DNA of 6,778 bases from JBCCZC01 sp039188505 (GTDB lineage: Bacteria; Pseudomonadota; Gammaproteobacteria; Xanthomonadales; SZUA-38), in NCBI GenBank assembly GCA_039188505.1, contig JBCCZC010000319.1, positions 1 to 6,778 on the forward strand. The letters are read 5' to 3'. The position numbers were made by a program, and so were the translations under genes. The stretch's first letter is position 1. Each line of letters begins with the position of its first letter. The notes under the pieces are model-generated. The model saw only the letters and a list, made by a program, of their open reading frames with translations. It searched no databases and had not been told where the DNA came from. This document shows, in pieces, positions 1 through 6,700 of the stretch.

Positions 1-344
1 CACAGGGAGAGGATCAGCTCGAACCCGCCGGGCCTATCGAAGCGCCGCATGTCGCCCTCGATCCACTCGAGCTCGACGCCGGCTGCGGCCGCCCGCGCTC
101 GACCCTGGTCCAGCAGGGTGCGGCTGAGGTCGACGCCCGTGACCGCCAGGCCGGCCTCGGCGAAGGGCACCGCATGGCGGCCAGGGCCGCAGCCCAGGTC
201 GAGGACGCGCGCGACCGGAATGCCCGCCAGTGCGATGATGGCCGGCAGCTCCTCCGCCGCACGGGCGAAGGTCTCGGGATGGAACATGCAGTCGCCGAAT
301 AGCGCCCAGAAGCGGTCGTCGTCGTACCAGTCCGTCGCGGTCAT
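1..344 (-). CDS. Class I SAM-dependent methyltransferase, N-terminal part (truncated by window edge)
   Basis: The minus strand from the ATG at 344-342 reads openly to the window edge, giving 114 residues beginning MTATDWYDDDRFWALFGDCM. The Rossmann-fold SAM-binding signatures are clear: motif I VLDLGCGPGRH (residues 48-58), the acidic ribose-binding residue in VTGVDLS (68-74, Asp72), and motif II-like EGDMRRF (96-102, Asp98). The sequence stops at FELILSL, so the C-terminal half, which sets substrate specificity, lies outside the window and the substrate cannot be named. The start at 344 is supported by an AGGA five bases upstream; another in-frame ATG exists at 365-363 but lacks a ribosome site. 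The gene diverges from the aminopeptidase gene, and the two 5' ends abut or overlap. The family assignment is firm; the exact function is unknown. Confidence 0.88.
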   Translation of the reverse strand, partial: MTATDWYDDDRFWALFGDCMFHPETFARAAEELPAIIALAGIPVARVLDLGCGPGRHAVPFAEAGLAVTGVDLSRTLLDQGRARAAAAGVELEWIEGDMRRFDRPGGFELILSL

Positions 345-1383
345 GGCGGTCCTCGTTCTCCTCATCGCCGGGCTGGGAGCGGGCTGCTCCACCGTCGGCT
401 ACTACTCGCAGGCCGTGTCCGGCCACGTCGATCTCACGCTGCGTCGAACGTCGATCGACAAGCTGGTGGACGATCCGGACACAGATCCGGCGCTGCGCGA
501 GCGGCTCGAAAGCGTACAGGATATCCGCGCCTTCGCCATCGACGAGCTGGATTTGCCCGACTCGGGTAGCTACACGGACTTCGCGGATCTCGAGCGCGAT
601 GTCACCGTCTGGCTTGTGACCGCCGCGCCCGAGCTGTCCCTCGAGGCTTACCGGTGGTGCTACCCGTTCGTCGGCTGTCTAAGCTATCGCGGCTACTTCA
701 AGCGTGCTGCCGCCAGGCAGCTCGCCGAAGATCTCGAGGCGGACGGCTACGAAACGGCCCTGTCCCCCGCGATCGCGTACTCGACGCTCGGATTCATGGA
801 TGACCCCGTGCTCAATACGATGCTCGCCTACGACGATCTCGAACTCGCCGGCCTGATCTTCCACGAGCTGGCCCATGAGCTGGTCTTCGTCCGCGGCGAC
901 GCCCGGTTCAACGAGTCCTTCGCGTCGGCGGTCGAGAAGCTTGGAAAGGCGCGCTACGCGCAGGCCCGGGCGCTGCAGGTCGATCCGGATGCGGCGGCCC
1001 GGTCCGCTGCGCGCGAGGCCGATTTCCTGGCGCTGCTGCTGGCGACGCGGGCGGCGCTCGATGAGATCTACCGGTCCGAGGATCCGGACGACCGGAAGCG
1101 TGAGCGCAAGGCCGCCGCGCTCGCCGCGCTGCAGGGCGAACAGGCCGGGTTCAAGGCGCGCTGGGACGGCTATGCGGGCTACGACCACTGGTTCGCCCCG
1201 GAGCCTCCCAACAACGCCCGGCTGGCCCTGCTGTCGACGTACCAGCTGGATGTTGCCGCCTTCGAGGCGCTGTTCGCGGCGTCCGGCGGAGATTTTGCGG
1301 CCTTCTACGTCGCCGTCGAAGCCCTGGCCGACCTCCCCGAGGACGAGCGCCGGGCGCGCCTGGACGCGCTTGCTCCGCCCTGA
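286..1383 (+). CDS. Predicted zinc aminopeptidase lipoprotein (COG4324/PF10023 type)
   Basis: This encodes a predicted zinc-dependent aminopeptidase anchored as a lipoprotein. The N-terminus carries a hydrophobic segment (AVLVLLIAGLGAG) ending at a cysteine (codon 385-387), followed by STVGYYSQAVSGH, which I recognise as the hallmark opening of the COG4324/PF10023 family. The lipobox is imperfect (Leu at -4, Gly at -3). The metal site is HELAH (residues 193-197 from the 286 start), and NESFA (Glu210) probably supplies the third zinc ligand, as in gluzincins. The start is uncertain. ATG 286 gives 365 residues, a Lys-Arg in the signal peptide n-region and a weak GGGA ribosome site, but overlaps the divergent methyltransferase by 59 bases. 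ATG 343 gives 346 residues, no basic n-region and no ribosome site. The stop lies 10 bases before lptD. Family assignment comes from memory of its signature; the physiological substrate is unknown. Confidence 0.85.
   Translation: MQSPNSAQKRSSSYQSVAVMAVLVLLIAGLGAGCSTVGYYSQAVSGHVDLTLRRTSIDKLVDDPDTDPALRERLESVQDIRAFAIDELDLPDSGSYTDFADLERDVTVWLVTAAPELSLEAYRWCYPFVGCLSYRGYFKRAAARQLAEDLEADGYETALSPAIAYSTLGFMDDPVLNTMLAYDDLELAGLIFHELAHELVFVRGDARFNESFASAVEKLGKARYAQARALQVDPDAAARSAAREADFLALLLATRAALDEIYRSEDPDDRKRERKAAALAALQGEQAGFKARWDGYAGYDHWFAPEPPNNARLALLSTYQLDVAAFEALFAASGGDFAAFYVAVEALADLPEDERRARLDALAPP
350..353 (-). promoter_or_regulatory. Ribosome binding site of the methyltransferase gene
   Basis: On the minus strand the sequence AGGA lies five bases before the ATG at 344-342, with a second purine-rich AGGAG a few bases further upstream. 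This supports the 344 start over the in-frame ATG at 365. The site lies inside the coding sequence of the divergent aminopeptidase gene. Confidence 0.5.
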
Positions 1384-1385
1384 GG
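1382..1385 (+). promoter_or_regulatory. Ribosome binding site of lptD, overlapping the upstream stop codon
   Basis: GAGG lies eight bases before the ATG at 1394 and shares two bases with the TGA stop (1381-1383) of the aminopeptidase gene. Ribosomes terminating there would sit on the lptD initiation site, which suggests translational coupling. It also favours the 1394 start over GTG 1433 and ATG 1442, neither of which has a recognisable site. Confidence 0.5.
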
Positions 1386-1393
1386 CCTATGTC

Positions 1394-3604
1394 ATGTTAC
1401 GCCGCTCCCGCAGCCAGCGATCACCGTCCCCCGTGACCCCGATGTTCCGACTCATTCCGGCCCTGGGCCTGCTGCTTCCGGCCGCGGTATCGGCGGCTGA
1501 CGTTTGCACGGTCGATGCCGGGCCGTGGGAGCCCTGGCCCGACCCCGGCGGTGGGCAGGTGGCCGTCGACGCCGCGTCCGCTGACCTCAGCGATCCGGAC
1601 GTGGCGGTGCTCGAGGGTGGGGTGGTGATCCGCGACGTCACCCAGGAGGTCACGGCCGACTCGATCCGCTACCTGCGCGAGGACGATCGGGTCCAGGCTG
1701 CCGGCGGCGTCACCTATCGCACGAGCGAGCTCGCGCTCGAGGCCGAGAGCGCCGACATGTCCCTGGCGACGGAGACGGGGGCGCTCGACGACGTCGTCTA
1801 TCGGATCCGCGAGGGCAACGGGCAGGGGGACGCGACGGTGATGGAGCTCCTCGGGGAGGACCGGTCCCGGCTGGAGGATGTCCGATTCACTACGTGCCCG
1901 ATCGACGATCCGGACTGGACGCTCGAGGCCGAGGAGATGACGATCGACCAGGCCGAGGGTCGGGTGGACGCGCGGGGCATGCGCCTGCGCTTCAAGGACG
2001 TCACCCTGCTGGCGCTGCCCCGGGCGAGCTTCCCGCTTGACGACCGGCGCAAGTCGGGCTTCCTGCTGCCGACCGTCGGCTCCTCGAACGACAACGGCTT
2101 CGACCTCGCCGTGCCGTACTACTGGAACATCGCGCCGAACCGGGACGCGACCCTCATCCCCCGGATCGTCACCGACCGCGGCGGCATGCTCGGTCTGGAG
2201 TACCGCTACCTGACGGACAACAGCTACGGCGAGCTCAGCGGCGCTTACATGCCGGACGACGACCTGGTGGATCGCCACCGCGGTGAGGCCCGCTACCGCC
2301 ACGCCACCCGGTTCAACGACACGCTCCGCCTCGACGTGGACTTCCGGCACGTCTCTGACGCCCAGTACTACGAGGACTTCGGCGGCAGCCTGACCATTGC
2401 CTCGCAGAGCTTCATCCGCTCCGTGGCGACCCTGAGCGGTCGCGGGAGCTGGTGGAGCGGCGCGCTCATGGCCGATGCCTACCAGACGATCGATGCCGAG
2501 ATCGGCCCGGGATCGGAACCCTACGATCGCCTGCCGCGCGGCTGGTTCCGCGGCCTGCTGCCGGTCGCCGGCAACGTCGATTTCCGCATCGACGCCGAGG
2601 CCATCAACTTCGCCCGCGACATCGGCGTCGAGGGGGCGCGGGTCGACCTCTATCCGCGCTTCGAGGCCCCGGTCTACCGGCCCGGCTGGTATGTCCTGCC
2701 CTCACTGGGCGTGCGCTACACGGCGTACGATCTCGAGCGCAACACGCTGACGGGTGACGATTCCCCGTCGCGAACGACCGGCATCGCGAGCGTCGAGAGC
2801 GGGCTCATCTTCGAGCGTCGCACCGGCAGCGGTCGGCTGCAGACGCTCGAGCCCCGGGCCCACTACCTCTATGTGCCGTTCGAGAGCCAGGACGATATTC
2901 CCCAGTTCGACACCGCGGAGCTGACGTTCGGCTTCGACCAGCTCTTCCGGACCAACCGCTTCACCGGCGCCGACCGCCAGGCCGACGCCAACCAGCTCGG
3001 CCTGGGCGTGACGACCCGGATCTTCGATGACGGCTCGACGCGGGAGACGCTGACGGCCAGCCTCGGAACCATCGTCTATTTCCGCGATCAGAGAGTGCAG
3101 CTGGCGGGGCAGCCCGAGGCGGACGACGACACGTCGCCAATCGTCGCGGAACTGACCTGGCGGCCCTCGGACCACTGGCGCACGAGCTTCGGGTTCCAGT
3201 ACGACCCCGAGGACGACGAGTTCGACCAGACGAACGTCGCGCTGCAGCGGCGTCTGGACGGCGGCGGCGTATTGAACTTCGCCTACCGCCGGCGGGAAGA
3301 CATCGTGCGGCAGGTGGATGCGTCCGTCTACTGGCCCATCAACGAGCGCTGGAGCGCCGTGGGCCGGTTCAACTATTCATTCCTCGATGACGAGGACCTG
3401 GAGACACTGCTGGGTTTCGAATACGAGAGCTGCTGCTGGGCGGTCCGAGTCCTGGGCCGGCGTTACCTCCGCAACCAGGAAGGCGACAAGCGCAACAGCA
3501 TCCTCTTCGAACTGGAACTCAAGGGCCTGGGCGCGCTGGGCCGCAACACGGAGCGCGTACTGGAACAGTCGATCATCGGCTATCGTAGTCAGACCGGAAT
3601 CTGA
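1394..3604 (+). CDS. lptD: LPS-assembly protein LptD (outer-membrane LPS translocon barrel)
   Basis: LptD, with the lipoprotein LptE, inserts lipopolysaccharide into the outer leaflet of the outer membrane. The product is 736 residues, close to the 784 of E. coli. A basic n-region and hydrophobic stretch (RLIPALGLLLPAAVSA, about 19-34) form a signal peptide likely cleaved near residue 34-35. An LptA-like jellyroll domain (about 44-200) precedes the beta-barrel, whose start is marked by FPLDDRRKSGF (213-223) and YYWNIAPN (242-249), both strongly conserved in LptD. All four disulfide cysteines are present: Cys38, Cys168 and the adjacent pair Cys680-Cys681. By analogy with E. coli they should pair as 38-680 and 168-681. 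The start at 1394 has a good ribosome site; ATG 1442 would shorten the signal peptide. The gene begins 10 bases after the aminopeptidase and ends 3 bases before surA. Identification is firm. Confidence 0.97.
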   Translation: MLRRSRSQRSPSPVTPMFRLIPALGLLLPAAVSAADVCTVDAGPWEPWPDPGGGQVAVDAASADLSDPDVAVLEGGVVIRDVTQEVTADSIRYLREDDRVQAAGGVTYRTSELALEAESADMSLATETGALDDVVYRIREGNGQGDATVMELLGEDRSRLEDVRFTTCPIDDPDWTLEAEEMTIDQAEGRVDARGMRLRFKDVTLLALPRASFPLDDRRKSGFLLPTVGSSNDNGFDLAVPYYWNIAPNRDATLIPRIVTDRGGMLGLEYRYLTDNSYGELSGAYMPDDDLVDRHRGEARYRHATRFNDTLRLDVDFRHVSDAQYYEDFGGSLTIASQSFIRSVATLSGRGSWWSGALMADAYQTIDAEIGPGSEPYDRLPRGWFRGLLPVAGNVDFRIDAEAINFARDIGVEGARVDLYPRFEAPVYRPGWYVLPSLGVRYTAYDLERNTLTGDDSPSRTTGIASVESGLIFERRTGSGRLQTLEPRAHYLYVPFESQDDIPQFDTAELTFGFDQLFRTNRFTGADRQADANQLGLGVTTRIFDDGSTRETLTASLGTIVYFRDQRVQLAGQPEADDDTSPIVAELTWRPSDHWRTSFGFQYDPEDDEFDQTNVALQRRLDGGGVLNFAYRRREDIVRQVDASVYWPINERWSAVGRFNYSFLDDEDLETLLGFEYESCCWAVRVLGRRYLRNQEGDKRNSILFELELKGLGALGRNTERVLEQSIIGYRSQTGI

Positions 3605-3607
3605 GCA

Positions 3608-4888
3608 ATGGCAATGCTGAACCGAATTCTCCTGGGTCTCGCGACCCTGACCCTGCTGGCCGGCGCGGCCGGCGCACAGACCACCCAGCCCGTCGAGAGC
3701 ATCGTCGCGATCGTCGAGGAGGACGTCATCCTGCGGAGCGAGCTGGACCGTTCCATGGCCCGCGTGCTCGGCCAGTTCCGCAGCCAGGGGCGGCAGCTGC
3801 CGCCGCGGGACGTGCTCGAGCGCCAGGTCCTCGATCAGCTCATCATGATCCGGCTGCAGCTGCAGCGCGCCGATGCGACCGGGATCCGCATCAGCGATCA
3901 GGAGGTCGACGACGGGATCGGACGGATCGCGAGCCAGGCCGGCATGAATCCGGACCAGCTGCGCCGCACGATCCTCAACGAGGGCATGAGCTGGAGCGAG
4001 TTCCGCCGCGAGATGCGGGACGAGATCATGACCCAGCGGCTGCGGCAACGGATCGCTAACTCACGCGTGAACATCACGGAGACCGAGGTCGACATCTTCC
4101 TCGCCAGCCAGCAGATGGACGCCGGCGAGTACCGCCTGTCGCATATCCTCATCAGCGTGCCCGAGGGCGCGTCGCCCACGCAGGTGCAGGCCGCCCGCGA
4201 GAAGGCGGATACCGTCTTCCTCGAGCTCGACGAGGGCAAAGACTTCGCCACTGCCGCCATCACCTACTCCGATGGCCAGCAGGCGCTCGAGGGCGGTGAT
4301 CTGGGCTGGCGTAGCTTCGATCAGCTGCCGGCCGTATTCGGCAACATGGTCAGCGATATGGAGAAGGGCGACGTGTCGCGACCGGTCCGCAGCGCAGCCG
4401 GCTTCCACATCATCAGGATCGCGGACCACCGGGATCGGGCGATCAAGATGGTCGAGGAGTACAACGCCCAGCACATCATGATCGAGGTGAGCGAACTCGT
4501 GACCGCCGCCGAGGCCATGGACATGGCCAACGACATCCACGGTCGCATTCTCGACGGCGAGGATTTCGGCGAGCTGGCGCGCCAGTTTTCCGATGACACC
4601 AGCTCTGCGAATCTCGGCGGCGATATGGGCTGGTTCCAGCCGGATGCCTTCGGGCCCCGTGTGCGCCAGGTCCTGGACGCCCTTGCCGACGACGAGCTGA
4701 GCCAACCGTTCCAGAGCAACATCGGCTGGCACATCCTCAAGAAGGTCGGCGAGCGCGAGCAGGATCGGACCGACGATTTCCTGCGTTCGCAGGCCCGCGA
4801 AAACATCCGGACGCAGAAGGCGCAGGAGGAGATCGAACTGTTCCTGCGGCAGATGCGCGACGAGGCCTACATCGAATACCGCGTCTGA
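3608..4888 (+). CDS. surA: Periplasmic chaperone / peptidyl-prolyl isomerase SurA
   Basis: SurA escorts unfolded outer-membrane proteins, LptD among them, across the periplasm to the BAM complex. The product has 426 residues, against 428 in E. coli. A signal peptide (NRILLGLATLTLLAGAAGA) is probably cleaved after Ala23. The N-terminal chaperone domain spans about 28-165. Two parvulin domains follow: P1 about 174-273 (YRLSHILI, GGDLGW, GFHIIR) and P2 about 284-380 (YNAQHIMI, FSDD, GGDMGW, GWHILKKV). A C-terminal helix (about 388-426) packs against the N domain in known structures. The gene starts 3 bases after the lptD stop, with only a weak GGAA eight bases upstream, so coupling to lptD translation is likely. 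ATG 3614 is an alternative start with no better site. In E. coli only P2 is catalytically active; P1 here cannot be judged by eye. Confidence 0.97.
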   Translation: MAMLNRILLGLATLTLLAGAAGAQTTQPVESIVAIVEEDVILRSELDRSMARVLGQFRSQGRQLPPRDVLERQVLDQLIMIRLQLQRADATGIRISDQEVDDGIGRIASQAGMNPDQLRRTILNEGMSWSEFRREMRDEIMTQRLRQRIANSRVNITETEVDIFLASQQMDAGEYRLSHILISVPEGASPTQVQAAREKADTVFLELDEGKDFATAAITYSDGQQALEGGDLGWRSFDQLPAVFGNMVSDMEKGDVSRPVRSAAGFHIIRIADHRDRAIKMVEEYNAQHIMIEVSELVTAAEAMDMANDIHGRILDGEDFGELARQFSDDTSSANLGGDMGWFQPDAFGPRVRQVLDALADDELSQPFQSNIGWHILKKVGEREQDRTDDFLRSQARENIRTQKAQEEIELFLRQMRDEAYIEYRV

Positions 4889-4892
4889 CGCC

Positions 4893-5840
4893 GTGGCGGC
4901 GACGCCGCGGCTCGCCATCACGCCGGGCGAGCCGGCCGGCATTGGCCCCGAGATCGTCGTCCGCGCCCTCGAGGAGCGCGGCGCCGATGGTCTGGTGGTG
5001 ATCGCCGATCCGGGACTCATGAACCGGGCTGCCAAGCGGGCGGGCAGTGCCCTGCGCTTCGGGTCCGGCGGCGTGGCCTGCGAGCCCGTGGCGCTCGCTG
5101 CAGCTGAGCGGCCCGGCACCCTCGACGCTCGTAACGGTGGCTATGTCGTGGCGACGCTCGAGCGGGCCGTTGACGGCTGCATCAGCGGCGCCTGGTCGGG
5201 CCTCGTTACCGCGCCGGTTCACAAGGGCATCATCAACGATGCCGGCATCCCCTTCACCGGTCACACCGAACTTCTCGCCGAACGCACCGGTGCAGAACAG
5301 GTTGTCATGATGCTCGCGGCGGGGCCCCTCCGGGTCGCGCTGGTCACCACCCATCTCAGCCTTGCCGAGGTCCCGGCGGCAATTACTCGCGAGCGCGTGG
5401 AGCGCGTTGTTCTGGTGGTGGATCGGGATCTACGCACGCGCTTCGGCATCGAGCGCCCCCGGATCTCCCTCTGCGGGCTCAACCCGCACGCCGGCGAGGG
5501 CGGACACCTTGGCCGGGAGGAGATCGAGATCATCGAGCCGGCCTGCGATGCGCTGCGGAACCGGGGCATCGACCTGGTCGGTCCGCTGCCCGCCGATACC
5601 GCCTTCACGCCGCGTGCGCTCGAGGGCGTCGACGCCGTCGTCGCCATGTACCACGACCAGGGGCTCCCGGTCCTCAAGCACGCGGGATTCGGCACGGCCG
5701 TGAACGTCACCCTCGGCCTGCCGATCGTGCGCACGTCGGTCGACCACGGCACGGCGCTCGACCTTGCGGGGACCGGCAAGGCCGATCACCGGTCGCTACT
5801 GGCGGCGCTGGACCTCGCCCGCACGCTGGCCGGCGGCTGA
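4893..5840 (+). CDS. pdxA: 4-hydroxythreonine-4-phosphate dehydrogenase PdxA
   Basis: PdxA oxidises 4-phosphooxy-L-threonine with NAD(P)+, and the product decarboxylates to the amino ketone that PdxJ uses to make pyridoxine 5'-phosphate (DXP-dependent vitamin B6 pathway, cytoplasm). The protein has 315 residues, near the 329 of E. coli. The family opening ITPGEPAGIGPE (9-20) is intact, as are TAPVHKGIIN (106-115) and GHTELLAERTG (123-133). The three metal-binding histidines match the family pattern: His154 in TTHLSL, His199 in NPHAGEGG and His254 in YHDQGLP. The GTG start at 4893, 4 bases after the surA stop, is chosen because only four residues precede the conserved RLAITPGE block and no other start fits. 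There is no recognisable ribosome site, so translation probably depends on ribosomes leaving surA. Identification is firm. Confidence 0.97.
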   Translation: MAATPRLAITPGEPAGIGPEIVVRALEERGADGLVVIADPGLMNRAAKRAGSALRFGSGGVACEPVALAAAERPGTLDARNGGYVVATLERAVDGCISGAWSGLVTAPVHKGIINDAGIPFTGHTELLAERTGAEQVVMMLAAGPLRVALVTTHLSLAEVPAAITRERVERVVLVVDRDLRTRFGIERPRISLCGLNPHAGEGGHLGREEIEIIEPACDALRNRGIDLVGPLPADTAFTPRALEGVDAVVAMYHDQGLPVLKHAGFGTAVNVTLGLPIVRTSVDHGTALDLAGTGKADHRSLLAALDLARTLAGG

Positions 5841-5842
5841 CC

Positions 5843-6607
5843 GTGAGCCATCGTCCGCGGAAGCGCTTCGGGCAGAACTTCCTCCACGACCGGCACGTGA
5901 TCGGTCGAATTGCCGCGGCCATCGACCCGCAGCCGACAGACCGGATCGTCGAGATCGGGCCGGGGCAGGGTGCCCTGACCCGTGAACTCGTCGGGCGCTG
6001 CGACCTCGCGTTGATCGAGATCGACCGGGATCTTGCCGCCGCCCTGCGCGCTGAACCCGGCTTTGCGGACGTGCCCGTGATCCAAGAGGACGTGCTGAAC
6101 GTCGATCTTGAGACGCTCGGGGAGAACCTGCGCCTCGTCGGCAATCTGCCCTACAACATCTCCTCGCCGATCATCTTCTGGGCGCTCGCCGCGGCCGACC
6201 GCGTGCGCGACATGCACTTCATGCTGCAGAAGGAGGTCGTCGACCGGCTCGCTGCGGCGCCCGGCAGCAAGACCTTCGGGCGCCTGTCGGTGACGGTTCA
6301 GTACCGGTGCGAGGTGGTGCCGATCCTGAAGGTGCGCCCCGGCGCGTTCTTTCCGCCCCCGAAGGTGGACTCGGCCGTGGTGCGGCTGATCCCGCGGCCG
6401 CCGTCACGCGAGGCGGTGAAACCGGAGCGGCTCGAGCAGGTGGTCCGGCAGGCCTTCGCCCAGCGACGCAAGACGCTCGGCAACGCGCTGAGGGGCGTGC
6501 TCGACCGGGACCTTATCGCGGCCTGTGACGTGGATCCCGGGGCGCGGGCCGAGACGCTCTCGGTCGATGACTTTGTCAGGCTGGCGAACGCTCTTCCAGC
6601 CGGGTAG
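5843..6607 (+). CDS. rsmA: 16S rRNA (A1518/A1519-N6,N6)-dimethyltransferase RsmA (KsgA)
   Basis: RsmA dimethylates two adjacent adenines in helix 45 of 16S rRNA, a late step and checkpoint in small-subunit assembly; its loss gives kasugamycin resistance in E. coli. The 254-residue product (273 in E. coli) carries the N-terminal KRFGQNFL (7-14), SAM motif I EIGPGQG (37-43), the ribose-binding Glu59 (LIEID), Asp83 (QEDVL), the catalytic motif IV NLPYNIS (101-107), MLQKEVVDR (127-135), and the C-terminal domain signature FAQRRKTL (205-212). The GTG start at 5843 lies 2 bases after the pdxA stop, with at best a weak GGCGG upstream inside pdxA. No internal start precedes the conserved RFGQNFL block, so the GTG call is reasonable. 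It is the last gene of the block within the window; apaG, which often follows, is not seen in the next 171 bases. Confidence 0.97.
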   Translation: MSHRPRKRFGQNFLHDRHVIGRIAAAIDPQPTDRIVEIGPGQGALTRELVGRCDLALIEIDRDLAAALRAEPGFADVPVIQEDVLNVDLETLGENLRLVGNLPYNISSPIIFWALAAADRVRDMHFMLQKEVVDRLAAAPGSKTFGRLSVTVQYRCEVVPILKVRPGAFFPPPKVDSAVVRLIPRPPSREAVKPERLEQVVRQAFAQRRKTLGNALRGVLDRDLIAACDVDPGARAETLSVDDFVRLANALPAG

Positions 6608-6675
6608 GACCCCGCTGTAACCCCCCCACTCGGTCCCAGCCGGCCCGCCAGCGAAGCTGTCGGTCGTTCAGGGCT

Positions 6676-6691
6676 GCGACGCATGCGTCGC
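6676..6691. repeat. Perfect 16-bp palindrome downstream of rsmA
   Basis: GCGACGCATGCGTCGC is identical to its own reverse complement, with no spacer. It lies 68 bases after the rsmA stop. The flanks CGGTC (6661-6665) and GACCG (6693-6697) are also complementary but asymmetrically spaced, so the symmetry extends loosely outward. It could fold as a hairpin with a four-base loop or bind a dimeric protein. No T-run follows, so it is not a typical intrinsic terminator. Function unknown. Confidence 0.6.
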
Positions 6692-6700
6692 TGACCGCCC

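Noticed and set aside
49..285. Upstream open extension of the aminopeptidase frame
   Set aside because: It is antisense to the methyltransferase, which has clear conserved motifs; the Ser/Arg/Ala-rich translation has no family features.
875..1393. Upstream open extension of the lptD frame through the aminopeptidase gene
   Set aside because: The 173 extra codons are Arg/Ser/Pro-rich out-of-frame translation of the aminopeptidase. LptD has a proper signal peptide and ribosome site at 1394.
472..1914. Repeated octamer GATCCGGA (472, 982, 1081, 1592, 1907), considered as an uptake or recognition sequence
   Set aside because: Each copy encodes Asp-Pro-Asp in frame, or begins doing so, so preferred codons in acidic proteins explain it; no intergenic copy is seen.
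1421..2350. Long minus-strand open frame (309 codons) opposite lptD
   Set aside because: Long antisense frames are expected in GC-rich coding DNA. Its Val/Arg/Ala-rich translation shows no recognisable domain, and lptD on the plus strand is unambiguous.
4061..5119. Long minus-strand open frame (352 codons) opposite surA and pdxA
   Set aside because: It spans the junction of two certain plus-strand genes and shows only mirrored codon composition with no domain signature.
6649..6659. Small hairpin CAGC-GAA-GCTG after rsmA, considered as a terminator
   Set aside because: The stem is only four base pairs and no T-run follows.
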